Assembly (NCBI GenBank): GCA_003973385.1
Contig: QNYK01000082.1
Location: 1 to 38,184 of the forward strand
Reading direction: 5' to 3'
Source of the DNA: Bacillota bacterium
Lineage (GTDB): Bacteria > Planctomycetota > UBA8108 > UBA1146
Length of the DNA: 38,184 nucleotides
The notes under the pieces are model-generated. The model saw nothing but the letters and a program-made list of their open reading frames with translations. It was not told the DNA's origin and did no database searches. Of the stretch, positions 8,257 to 16,810 are shown in pieces. The number at the start of each line of letters is the position of its first letter. The stretch's first letter is position 1. Position numbers and translations under genes: made by a program.

Positions 8257-9327
8257 ATGAGGACCCTTCACCATTCATCTCATCCTTCATCGGGAAGGCT
8301 TTCCTCCAGCATCCCGGTCATCGTATCCTTGATCGCCCTCGGCTGGCTGCTGGCAACGCTGTGGATCCCTCGGGAGCCCATCGACGACGGCAATCCCCAA
8401 CGATCGCGGGCAGTTGCCCGGAGTGATCAACCCATCTCTCCTTCCCCTGGCAGTGCATCGCAGGATCCAGCGCCTGCCCTCGATTCTCTGTCCCCGGAGA
8501 TGCGCAGAATCCACGAGCAGATCCACGACCTGTTCCTGAAAACACAGTGGAATGCCGCCCTCGATGCATCCACTGCTCACCGAATAGGTAGAGCTCGAGA
8601 CGACCTGGAGGAACTCCTCTCATCTCTCGGTCCTGAGCATGTTCATCTGTTGGCCGGACTGTTGATAGAAGAGCAAGATTTCGTCAATCGCCGCTTCTTG
8701 TTGCGAGCACTGGGGCGTATCGGAAACGATGAGGCTCTCATTGCGCTGGTGGATCATTACCACTGGTCGGTAGGAAACCAGAAGGAGAGCGAAGTCAAAC
8801 ACACCGTCGCCGCGCTCGCTGCAGCAGACAATGATCGTTCCTTCGAAATTCTCAGTGCGTTCGCCCTCTCAGAAGAAGATCAGCGGCACCGTTACAGATT
8901 TGTAGGCGCTCTCTCCCAGCATTCTCGATCGAGTGATGCGCTGGGGATCTACTCTCAACTATTGCGCGATGACTCTCACTTTCGAGTACGTCAACGTGCA
9001 GCATTCGGGATGAAAGTCTCGGGAGGCCTCGCCGACGCTGCCGGAATCGAAGCAGCCCTGCTGGACGAAGGAAACCCTTATGTCCGCCAGTCATTTCTCG
9101 GTGCCCTGGGAGGAATCCGAGATGTTCGGTCGGTACCTCTGGTGACCAGGGTCCTGCAGGAGGATTCGGTGCTGGCAACGCGTGTTTCGGCAGTCAAGGC
9201 GCTGCTTCGTATCGAGGGAGATGCTGTCGTCGATGCGCTCCGTGCCGCCCGAGATGACGAGTCGCAGCCCCGGAGAGTCCGCGAGGAGGTGATCCGCGCC
9301 CTCTCAGCACTGGGGATCAGCGAGTAG
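8257..9327 (+). CDS. Membrane-anchored HEAT-repeat protein
   Basis: A 356-residue protein with one N-terminal membrane segment (about residues 18-38, SIPVIVSLIALGWLLATLWI) and a polar Ser/Pro linker. From about residue 110 onward comes an array of HEAT or PBS-lyase-type helical repeats: NRRFLLRALGRIGNDEALIA, VRQRAAFGMKVSGGLADAAG, VRQSFLGALGGIRDVRSVPL and TRVSAVKALLRIEGDAVVDA. Such arrays are protein-binding scaffolds; no enzyme motif is visible. GGAG about nine bases upstream supports the ATG. It lies between the two Kelch lipoprotein genes on the same strand (gaps of 108 and 129 bases), so a joint transcript and an envelope role are likely. The specific partner is unknown. Confidence 0.7.
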   Translation: MRTLHHSSHPSSGRLSSSIPVIVSLIALGWLLATLWIPREPIDDGNPQRSRAVARSDQPISPSPGSASQDPAPALDSLSPEMRRIHEQIHDLFLKTQWNAALDASTAHRIGRARDDLEELLSSLGPEHVHLLAGLLIEEQDFVNRRFLLRALGRIGNDEALIALVDHYHWSVGNQKESEVKHTVAALAAADNDRSFEILSAFALSEEDQRHRYRFVGALSQHSRSSDALGIYSQLLRDDSHFRVRQRAAFGMKVSGGLADAAGIEAALLDEGNPYVRQSFLGALGGIRDVRSVPLVTRVLQEDSVLATRVSAVKALLRIEGDAVVDALRAARDDESQPRRVREEVIRALSALGISE

Positions 9328-9456
9328 CAGTTACTGAGCCCGCTTGAGAGTCGGAGATACCGATGTCACGATCTTCCCGCGTCAGGCCCGCGATGCACCG
9401 AAGACAAGCAACTCTGGCACCTTGCCATGCGAGCGATAGATGAGGGGAGAGGATCG

Positions 9457-11589
9457 ATGATCTCGAACTATCGAATGCCATCCCGGTCTTCCTGCTCCTT
9501 CCTATCGGTACTGCTGATGTTGCTGATCGGCTGCCAGCCCACCTCAAGACCCGAACTGATCTCCGCACGAGTAGAGGGTCTGGTCGAAGATGGACTCGGC
9601 GAAAATGACCGGATCATCCTGGTCCTCGACACAGCGGTGGAGTTGCCGCAAAGCCCGCGACTGGGATTGATTTTGAAGGGCGCAAACGGCACGGAGCAGT
9701 ACTCCATCGAGCGTGGCGAGGCGCGAAACGTGCTGATCGTCGAGATCGAATCGGGATTGGACCACCTGATCTCGCAGGCAGACTCTTCTTCCGACGGCTG
9801 GCTTACACTCTCCCTCGACCTGGGACTGATAGGACTCCTGAATGAAGACGGTACACCTTTACATGGGATCGTTGGCCCCATCGGACTGGATTTTCCGGTA
9901 CCCGATCCTGCCCTACTCATCGAGGCGCGCTGGGTCGATTCCGATCGCAGTTCCACGGTCAATCAGGAGGACCTTCTGATTCTTCGATGGGATCAACCGG
10001 TTCAGTTCTCCGATGCCATCCAGGAGCGGCAACTGGAGATTTCTTCGAGCCTGATCCGCCTCTCGGTCACGGGAGATCGTCTGGGATCATCCAGGTCTCC
10101 TGCTCGATTCGTCGCTGGTCCCTTCTCGAATGAAACCAGGATCCTGCTCGGTGAGTCCCCATCACTCACCATCGATGGAGTTCACGAAAATGGCCGCTCC
10201 AACTTCGAAGGATCTCCAAGCGGCATCTTCGTCGGAGGTACCACCATATTGCCGTCATTAGATCTGCTGACTGAACAGGGCGGCGGCGTTGCCTCTCCGG
10301 AGGTAGTCGACATCGAGGGCGATTGTGCGCCGTGGCAAGAACTTGAGCTCCCGGCTGGACTCCCCGCACTCGACGGCCACACTCTGACCCGACTGCCCGA
10401 TGGCAAGGTACTGGTCGCCGGAGGCAGATCGATGATGGCCGGAAGTGCCGGAAGAGTACTGGCGAGTGCATGGATCATCGATCCGATGGGAAACCACCTG
10501 GGGCCGCTGGCGATGCAATCGCCGCGCTGGGGTCATTGTTCCACCTTGTTGCCCGGCAAGGACGCACTGGAGGGAACAGCTGACGACATCGTCCTCCTCA
10601 CAGGTGGCTATGATGGAACTGGAGCTCGTGACGACTCCGAGGTGTTGCTCCTTCAAGCCGACCCCCCGGAGTTCATCTCGGTCGAGAGCGATACACCGTC
10701 TAGTCCCCGATTCGAGCACTCTGCACATCCTCTCGACAACCTCAATACCGTGATCCTGGTTGCCGGTCGACTCGATGGAAAACTGAATGGGATCATCGAG
10801 CAAATCGAGTTGCAATTTACAGATACAGTTTCTGGCATCAAGGCACAGAGCATCACTCACCAGGTCGGAGAACTCCGCTTCCCTCGTCACCAGCACGGCT
10901 CGATCTTGTTTGAAGATTCTGAACAACCACTGCTGCTCCTCTACGGCGGTTACGGTGGCTCGCTGGGCAATCCACATGTTCAGTACGATGCAGAGCACTG
11001 TCGCGTCATCGATTCTCCGGAAGCCTTCCGGATACGCCCCGATTCGAGATTCGCAAGGAAAGTGCTGATCGAGGACGCCGAATCGAATCTTCCAGGGCCC
11101 AGAAGGGGCTTGCGACTCCACCCCCTCGGAGACAGTTCTGCACAGGGCAACCGAGCGCTGCTGGTGGCAGGGACGCGCAGAGAGCCGACCAGAGACGCAC
11201 TGTCTTCCTTTCAGGTTGCGGAACTTCGCACCAGTTACGTTCTCGAACAAGAAGAAACGAGACACGGAAAGGTGCGGCTAAGGTGGATTCCGGCGGGCAG
11301 GCTGCCGCTAGAGATGGTTGGATCCTGCATCGCTGAACTTCCTGGCGGTCGAATTCTGGTTGCAGGTGGATCCGACAGAAACGGAATGCCGACCGCTGAG
11401 GCCGTGATCTTCGACTCCTTCTCGGGCGGAATCGAACGCATCTGCAAGCCCCTGAGCAGGGAATCGGCTCGAGGAGTGGAGATGCTCCTGGCACCTCAGG
11501 CGGTGTCACTCTGGGGCGGAGCAATGATCGTGGCCGCATCGCCGGAGAGCCGAACCAGTCGGGCTCTGCTATTCAGGTCGGGTGAATGA
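9457..11589 (+). CDS. Kelch-type beta-propeller lipoprotein with N-terminal Ig-like region
   Basis: A 710-residue lipoprotein. The signal sequence ends in LLIGC with Cys at residue 26. I chose the ATG at 9457 because GGGGAGAGG (9443-9451) lies just before it; an upstream ATG at 9427 has no such site. Residues 30-300 are beta-rich, perhaps two Ig-like domains, with parallel segments on DRIILVLDTAVEL and EDLLILRWDQPVQ. From about 307 there are six Kelch-like blades with motifs such as GHTLTRLPDGKVLVAGG, PRWGHCSTLLPG...LLTGGY, PRFEHSAHPLDN...ILVAGR, PRHQHGSILF...LLYGGYGG, LLVAGTRRE and ELPGGRILVAGGSDRNG. The stop lies six bases from the end of the convergent gspM. No catalytic residues recognised; binding or adhesion is the best guess. 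Confidence 0.75.
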   Translation: MISNYRMPSRSSCSFLSVLLMLLIGCQPTSRPELISARVEGLVEDGLGENDRIILVLDTAVELPQSPRLGLILKGANGTEQYSIERGEARNVLIVEIESGLDHLISQADSSSDGWLTLSLDLGLIGLLNEDGTPLHGIVGPIGLDFPVPDPALLIEARWVDSDRSSTVNQEDLLILRWDQPVQFSDAIQERQLEISSSLIRLSVTGDRLGSSRSPARFVAGPFSNETRILLGESPSLTIDGVHENGRSNFEGSPSGIFVGGTTILPSLDLLTEQGGGVASPEVVDIEGDCAPWQELELPAGLPALDGHTLTRLPDGKVLVAGGRSMMAGSAGRVLASAWIIDPMGNHLGPLAMQSPRWGHCSTLLPGKDALEGTADDIVLLTGGYDGTGARDDSEVLLLQADPPEFISVESDTPSSPRFEHSAHPLDNLNTVILVAGRLDGKLNGIIEQIELQFTDTVSGIKAQSITHQVGELRFPRHQHGSILFEDSEQPLLLLYGGYGGSLGNPHVQYDAEHCRVIDSPEAFRIRPDSRFARKVLIEDAESNLPGPRRGLRLHPLGDSSAQGNRALLVAGTRREPTRDALSSFQVAELRTSYVLEQEETRHGKVRLRWIPAGRLPLEMVGSCIAELPGGRILVAGGSDRNGMPTAEAVIFDSFSGGIERICKPLSRESARGVEMLLAPQAVSLWGGAMIVAASPESRTSRALLFRSGE

Positions 11590-11595
11590 CCGCCG

Positions 11596-12150
11596 CTATC
11601 TCTCTGGCGTCGTCTCTTCCCCGGTGTAGTTGACGAGCTCAAGGACCAACGCCCATGCGTCCTCTTCGGAGCCTTTCTTGGCCTTGTTACTGAGTTCGAT
11701 CTTCTGGAAACCAAGGTGCGGAGCTCGAGTCTGGATGTTAGCCAAAAATGTGATGTGCTCGCGTAGGGGTTTATTCTCGAATGTTGCGTGATAAGTGTTC
11801 TTTGTCAGTGCCCCGGTTTTGTTCGAATCATTGCTGGCACTCTTGATCACAGGTTTGGCTGTGGAATTCTTCATCCCCTCGATGATCTCCGTGATCGTGG
11901 TGCTGATCTTGCCCGAGTTCTTCTTGCTTTCCTCTCGGCGCAGATGCTCCAGCACTACTTCCTTGCTTTCTGCGCTGTCGAGCAGTTCTTTCAGCGACAT
12001 CAGGTTCTGGTTCTCCCGGACTGCGGCGACCCGGTATTTCTCGGCTCCGTTCTGCAACCACAGCCCCCAGCCTCCAAAGACTGCAGAGCAGAGGAACAAG
12101 GTGAGCAGCAAGATCTGGGTCAGATCACTGGTCCGTTGCTTGGCAGCCAT
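11596..12150 (-). CDS. gspM: GspM/PilO-like inner-membrane platform protein
   Basis: A 184-residue bitopic protein: a short cytoplasmic N-terminus, one membrane helix at about residues 12-32 (ILLLTLFLCSAVFGGWGLWL), a charged coiled-coil-like region (about 35-90) and a small alpha/beta periplasmic domain. This is the GspM/PilO plan, and the gene sits directly after the gspL-type gene with a two-base gap and its own GGGAGGAG site. Sequence conservation in this family is low, so the assignment depends strongly on size, topology and order. GspM pairs with GspL in the inner-membrane platform. It is the last gene of the right T2SS arm. Confidence 0.72.
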   Translation of the reverse strand: MAAKQRTSDLTQILLLTLFLCSAVFGGWGLWLQNGAEKYRVAAVRENQNLMSLKELLDSAESKEVVLEHLRREESKKNSGKISTTITEIIEGMKNSTAKPVIKSASNDSNKTGALTKNTYHATFENKPLREHITFLANIQTRAPHLGFQKIELSNKAKKGSEEDAWALVLELVNYTGEETTPER

Positions 12151-12152
12151 CT

Positions 12153-13877
12153 TCAGCTCCTCCCGCCGGTTCCGGTCAAACTCGACTTCAGTTTCAATTT
12201 CAGCGTGACTCTCATCAATTCGCCATCCGACTTGATGTCATCCTCGATGGTGAAGTACTTCGAGCGCTGTTCGAGTGCCGTGACCACCCGTTCCGCTGCT
12301 GAGGCATCCTCGACCAGAAAAACCACATCCGAGGAACTGTTCCTCGATTTTGCGCCTCGAATCAGGATCTTCATCCATTTCGGATAAACCCTTGGATTCG
12401 CTGCTGTGACACCAAGGGTCACATCTGAGACCATGTCGAGCCCTGGAAGGTACTGAACGATTCGGGCCCGCCGGTTATCACCTGAGCCACCTTTGAGCTT
12501 CTGGATCTGGTTCTGTGCACTGCGAAGGATGTTCGTTGTAGTTCTCGGAGGAGCATCGAACCTTGCCAGGTAGATGCCTTCCTGATTCTCGATAACCAGT
12601 TCGAACTCTGCTCTCCGTAGTTGCTTCTCCTGATGTGAGTCCACGAGCCACGACACCGACATCGTGCACAAGATGAATGCCATCAGCATCAATCCAGGAA
12701 GCAACTTCGCAAAGCGCCGCTCATACTTGTGCTCTTCCTTACGAAAATCAAAGTTGGTCAACCCCTGACCTGCAGCCTGCAGGGAGAGTCCGACCGCCAC
12801 TGCACCCGATCGGTTACACCGATCGACCAGATCGAGGCCAAGGGATGTCTCGATGCCATCGCAAACTCGCAATTGCTGCGCTGGCACCTCGAACTCCTCT
12901 GAAAGTAGATCTGCGATTCCCAGGTCACAGGCTGCGCTTCCCGAGACCACTATCCTGTCGAGTGGTGATCGGATCAGGATCCCGGCAAAGGTTCGCTCGA
13001 TCTCCGTGAAGAGACGCTCGACCACTTCGTTCGGATCCGCAGGAGGCAAGGACTGTGAGGAGGTCAATTCTTCGTTCAACTTCTCGAAATCTTCATCGGA
13101 TACGACGGCAATCGACAGTTCGTCATCGTCCGTCACATCCTCACCCATCGCTCCCTGCTGCATCAGGTCAGCAAATTCCTGGGCCACACCCGAATCACCA
13201 TCAGGCTCCTCAGGAGCGAGCCCACCAGCGGTGGTGAGGGTTGGAATCGTCGAGGGTTGGAGATGGTTGGAGGTGGAACGAATCCTGGAGATTCGCCCCT
13301 CCTCGAGCAACACGAAGGTCGTATGACCCGCTTCCATGCCGATGAGTAGGGTTCTGCCACCACGAAGATCCGGTCTGGAGATGTGTAGTGCCGTGGCCAG
13401 GGCGGTGGCGTCTACCTCGATCTGAATCGGGTCTACATCCCCCTCTCGCAGCATGTCGAGATGGGCTCCGACGATATCCTTCTGGATGGCGCTGATCAAC
13501 AATCGACTGGAGTCTTCCTCCTCTGAACACTTGATGTACTCGATGATCAGATCATCGATGGCAGCAGACGGGAGGTGCCCCTCGCTCTCGTAACGAACCG
13601 TTTTCGCGATGACATCGTCACGCGTGAAAGGAACCGAAATCTCACGCAGGGTCGACATCCGGGTCGGTATGCTCGAAACAATATCCATCGTCATTCTGGT
13701 GTTCCCGGATAGAGATGTACGGAGGATCTCAGCGAGGGATTCGATTCGCTCCTCGCTCGTTTCGCCGGAGAGTCTCGCCTCGATGTAGTCGACGATCGTG
13801 GTCCGCTTCGAGGTGGAATCAACCACCGCGATACAGACTTCAGATCCATCGATCTCTATTCCTGCGTGCAGTGCCAC
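12153..13877 (-). CDS. gspL: GspL-type platform protein (PilM-like plus PilN-like halves)
   Basis: A 574-residue protein joining a cytoplasmic actin-like domain to a membrane helix and a periplasmic domain, the GspL plan. Residues 1-370 resemble PilM: GIEIDGSEVCIAVVD at the start, a second nucleotide-fold strand (GRTLLIGMEAGHTTFVLLEE) and DRIVVSGSAACDLGIADLL near 310. An acidic stretch near residues 235-270 appears to be an insertion. The membrane helix is at about 390-410 (PGLMLMAFILCTMSVSWLV), followed by a PilN-like helix and ferredoxin-like domain. GspL recruits the ATPase GspE. Translation starts at a GTG with GAGGAG seven bases upstream. It lies 35 bases after the gspC-type gene. Confidence 0.85.
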   Translation of the reverse strand: MALHAGIEIDGSEVCIAVVDSTSKRTTIVDYIEARLSGETSEERIESLAEILRTSLSGNTRMTMDIVSSIPTRMSTLREISVPFTRDDVIAKTVRYESEGHLPSAAIDDLIIEYIKCSEEEDSSRLLISAIQKDIVGAHLDMLREGDVDPIQIEVDATALATALHISRPDLRGGRTLLIGMEAGHTTFVLLEEGRISRIRSTSNHLQPSTIPTLTTAGGLAPEEPDGDSGVAQEFADLMQQGAMGEDVTDDDELSIAVVSDEDFEKLNEELTSSQSLPPADPNEVVERLFTEIERTFAGILIRSPLDRIVVSGSAACDLGIADLLSEEFEVPAQQLRVCDGIETSLGLDLVDRCNRSGAVAVGLSLQAAGQGLTNFDFRKEEHKYERRFAKLLPGLMLMAFILCTMSVSWLVDSHQEKQLRRAEFELVIENQEGIYLARFDAPPRTTTNILRSAQNQIQKLKGGSGDNRRARIVQYLPGLDMVSDVTLGVTAANPRVYPKWMKILIRGAKSRNSSSDVVFLVEDASAAERVVTALEQRSKYFTIEDDIKSDGELMRVTLKLKLKSSLTGTGGRS

Positions 13878-13912
13878 GACAGGGCTCCTCTCGCTCTCAC
13901 TCGGGATGGAAA

Positions 13913-15067
13913 TCAGCGCTGATTGGGCTGATTGGGCTGCTGAGCTCGATTCAGTTCTTCCAGTCGGCGTATCGCCTCCTGGGGGTTGGCCTCGATGTCG
14001 ACTCCCAGGGTCGATTCAATCGTCGTCTGCGTCACCCTGGCACCAGGGGACTTGGCCCCCCCACCACTCTTCAACTTGGGAGCGGAAGGTGCCGGTTTGC
14101 GACCGGTTCTCTCTGCCCTGGGGTCTCTGATGTCACCCCTTCGAGTTCTCGCATTGGGATCGGGTGTGGTCCTCGAGGCCGGTGTCGGATTGACAACCCG
14201 AGCGGGAGCACCTGCGCGGGCCCTGGTAGCAGCCGTTCCCGGCAACTCCTTGCCGTTACTGCCTCGGATCGCACCCCGCACGTCGGTCGGAATGGAGGAT
14301 GATGGAGTGGCTCGTGAAGTACCGAGCGATCCGCCGGTGAGCAGGTCCAGCTCTTCAGGGCTGAAGCCCCGAAGTACCAGCACCCTGCCCTCCTCGTGGA
14401 TCACGGGGTCGATCTTGGACTCCTGTCGCAGCGTGTAACTGCGGCCGTTGTGCTCATAGATGACCTGTTTCGGCCGGTCCTGAATTTCAACCACCATGTA
14501 GGTGTTCTCATCGATGCGAAACGACTTTCCTTGCTCCAGGTATCTCACCCGTTGATTTGAAATCTGTGTGCGGCCCGACGACCGTGAGGTGGCTCGACTG
14601 GTCGGAGAGCGGCTACTACCACGGTTCGCCCGGGTAGAACCTCTGATCCGGCTGGTGTTGACGGTTCGTCCACGTGTACCTGGATTGAGGACCGAGGTCT
14701 GCCCCTTCTCCTGGATCGAAGCGAAGCGTTGACCCTCGGGGGAATAGATGATGCCGACGATTTCCCAATCACCGATGGGACCTGAATCGAGTTGAGGCAA
14801 TGCCGGATCAGTTGTCGGCTTCACCGGTGCTGTGCGAATCGGCGGTGGCGTGAGGTAGAGGTCGCGAATGATGTCGCGGTACTGGTTGGGAACCGGGCGT
14901 GCAGCCTGATCCTTCAACTCGAAGTCCACTGGATCGTACAGGCGAACCTGGGTTCCCTCCGGCGAATCGTCCAGAAGGCCGAAAAACACGAACCCCAGCA
15001 GGGTCAATGCCGCGACGTTGAACAGTAACAATCCGACACGTAGTAACTGGATGCTCACTTTTGGCAT
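13913..15067 (-). CDS. gspC: GspC-like inner-membrane linker protein
   Basis: A 384-residue protein with an N-terminal membrane helix (about residues 8-31). A homology-region-like domain starts near residue 99 (GDWEIVGIIYSPEGQRFASI), of the type by which GspC or PilP contacts the secretin. Between residues 130 and 175 the domain is interrupted by a Ser/Arg/Thr-rich low-complexity linker (ATSRSSGRTQIS is part of it), after which the fold resumes at VRYLEQGKSFRIDENTYMVV. The C-terminal part is basic and disordered-looking and ends QQPNQPNQR. No PDZ domain is evident. GGAGG precedes the ATG. The call depends on topology and position between gspK and gspL; PilP is the alternative. Confidence 0.68.
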   Translation of the reverse strand: MPKVSIQLLRVGLLLFNVAALTLLGFVFFGLLDDSPEGTQVRLYDPVDFELKDQAARPVPNQYRDIIRDLYLTPPPIRTAPVKPTTDPALPQLDSGPIGDWEIVGIIYSPEGQRFASIQEKGQTSVLNPGTRGRTVNTSRIRGSTRANRGSSRSPTSRATSRSSGRTQISNQRVRYLEQGKSFRIDENTYMVVEIQDRPKQVIYEHNGRSYTLRQESKIDPVIHEEGRVLVLRGFSPEELDLLTGGSLGTSRATPSSSIPTDVRGAIRGSNGKELPGTAATRARAGAPARVVNPTPASRTTPDPNARTRRGDIRDPRAERTGRKPAPSAPKLKSGGGAKSPGARVTQTTIESTLGVDIEANPQEAIRRLEELNRAQQPNQPNQR

Positions 15068-15089
15068 CGTTTGATCCTCCGCACCGCAT

Positions 15090-16586
15090 TCAGCGGCGCA
15101 CTTCCTTCCAGGAGATCACCAGCACATGCTGGCCCTTCCTGGCGCACACCATTCTACCCGAGAGCGAACGGCCCTCGCTCGTTCCTTCGATAGTAGTGGT
15201 GAAAAAATTACTGGAAAAAGTGGAATGTTCTTCGAGGTCTTGCTGCAAAAGAGCGAATATCGAGTCCTCGCTGGCACCCCCGTCTTCCCACGACTCATCG
15301 ACCTGCTTGAGCTGATCGAAGCTGGTAAAGTGCTGAAATTGCTGCTCTATCTCTTCATCGACGCCAATATCGCCGAGCAGATCCTCGAGGATCTCACCGG
15401 TGACATCGTCGATCTCCTGCTGGTAACTATTGCAATGATCCCGGATCTGCCAGGCGATCTCCCTTGCTTCATCAAAATCATCAAAAGATCTCATCAGTGC
15501 GATCAAGACCTCCGGTCGGGCAGTGTTGAGATTGATCTTGCCGGTGGAGTTCGCAGTCAGCACATGACGAAGACCGATCGGAGTCGGTATCTGGTCGACC
15601 CCGCCATCGAGCAGTTCAAATCCTGCAGCCTCAAGACCATCGAAGGATCCGGGGAGCAGTGAGCCGATGTCATCCATCCACTCGTCAGGATTTCCTCGCT
15701 CTTCCTCGTAATCTTCTTCCAGGGTGGCCGGATCAATGGGGCCATTGAAGAGCTCCCATGAGACCTCATCGAGGTGCCGGATCGAATCCAGGCTGCGGAT
15801 TCTGCGCGTTTGCTCATCGAGAACCCTTTGATAAACCATCGATACGATGGCTTCCGCAGCACCCTGAGGATGGGGAACATCGTTATAATCAAATCCGCTT
15901 TCACTGTTGAAATCGATCACGGCTTCGATCAATCGCTCGAGCATCACCGTGGCATCATCGACTTCTTCTTGCTCCGGAATGATGTATTCTTCGAGGAGTT
16001 CTTCGTCTCCGGCTTCTCCACCCGGCTCTGTACTGCCGCCAGATGAATCACCATCTGCTTCGGAATCTTCCTCTGCGATGAGGACGAGTTTGAAGATGTG
16101 ATTGAGATCGATGCAGGACTCGCCATCGATCACCAGGCCAGTGATCTGAACCTGATTGATGGAATCCTGGATCGGGTAGGCCCACACATCATGAGGAGTA
16201 TCCGCCGGAGTATTGGACTCGCCATTGGAACCAGGCGTTGTGCCGCCTCCAGAACCAGGCAAGGTGATCCCACCGGGCAACTGGGTGCCGCCACCGCCAG
16301 AGGATCCGAGCAGGGAATCATCTTCGATGTCGTCATCGAAGTATCCGAGATCCGCCATCAGATCGGAGGATAGGCTCTGTAGAACCTGGCGCGCGGTGGC
16401 CTGGACGGCATAGGAGAGGGAGACGCGACCCTGTCGATTCCTGGAGATGCGCTCCTCGATCTTGGTGACAAAGAGCAACTGTGTGATGACGACCGTCAAC
16501 ACCAGCACCAGGATCAGCACCACGAACAGTGCCATGCCCTGCTGAGAGCAGTGGGATGCGCGGATCCTGTCATCGGGCTGATGCAT
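15090..16586 (-). CDS. gspK: Minor pseudopilin GspK (tip protein)
   Basis: A 498-residue GspK, the largest minor pseudopilin, which sits at the pseudopilus tip with GspI and GspJ. The cleavage site is QQG/MALFVVLILVLVLTVV; as usual for GspK there is no Glu at mature position 5. The domain contains SINQVQITGLVIDGESCIDL and, near residue 348, KINLNTARPEVLIALM, a helix-hairpin-helix-like part of the SAM-like domain. A Gly/Pro-rich insertion lies at about residues 85-130 and an acidic one near 175-205. I prefer the ATG at 16586, preceded by GGAG, over a TTG 36 bases upstream. It heads the gspK-C-L-M run. Confidence 0.9.
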   Translation of the reverse strand: MHQPDDRIRASHCSQQGMALFVVLILVLVLTVVITQLLFVTKIEERISRNRQGRVSLSYAVQATARQVLQSLSSDLMADLGYFDDDIEDDSLLGSSGGGGTQLPGGITLPGSGGGTTPGSNGESNTPADTPHDVWAYPIQDSINQVQITGLVIDGESCIDLNHIFKLVLIAEEDSEADGDSSGGSTEPGGEAGDEELLEEYIIPEQEEVDDATVMLERLIEAVIDFNSESGFDYNDVPHPQGAAEAIVSMVYQRVLDEQTRRIRSLDSIRHLDEVSWELFNGPIDPATLEEDYEEERGNPDEWMDDIGSLLPGSFDGLEAAGFELLDGGVDQIPTPIGLRHVLTANSTGKINLNTARPEVLIALMRSFDDFDEAREIAWQIRDHCNSYQQEIDDVTGEILEDLLGDIGVDEEIEQQFQHFTSFDQLKQVDESWEDGGASEDSIFALLQQDLEEHSTFSSNFFTTTIEGTSEGRSLSGRMVCARKGQHVLVISWKEVRR

Positions 16587-16650
16587 CGTCGACTCCGGTT
16601 TCACGATCGAGGCCCCCGTCAAATCGAGAGTCTCTCTGCACTATTGATCG

Positions 16651-16665
16651 GCAGATCTCGTGCCA
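16651..16665 (-). promoter_or_regulatory. -24/-12 (sigma-54-like) promoter match upstream of gspK
   Basis: On the minus strand TGGCACGAGATCTGC matches the RpoN consensus TGGCACG, four bases, TTGC with a single mismatch. GG and GC are ten bases apart. The predicted start of transcription, near 16640, lies about 53 bases before the gspK ATG, in the gap that follows the RND gene. It would drive the gspK-C-L-M arm. Confidence 0.5.
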
Positions 16666-16810
16666 TTCTATAGCGAACAGGGCCCCCAGGGCTCATCTAC
16701 GGAAGATTCGTAACTTCAACAATAACAACAGGATACATTCCCGAGCCCGAATTCGTGAGGGGGGTCGATTCGAGCCATGTCTGAAGTGGGGCAGTTAGTG
16801 TTCAAAATCA

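Noticed and set aside
9411-9432. A fourth -24/-12-like element (CTGGCACC...ATGC) before Kelch gene 2
   Set aside because: The GG and GC are eleven bases apart, and sigma-54 promoters require ten; kept out of the promoter list.
10258-11265. A 335-residue open frame antisense to Kelch gene 2
   Set aside because: It is a mirror of the coding frame, has no signal or domain and no ribosome-binding site; the + strand frame shows a signal peptide and six Kelch motifs.
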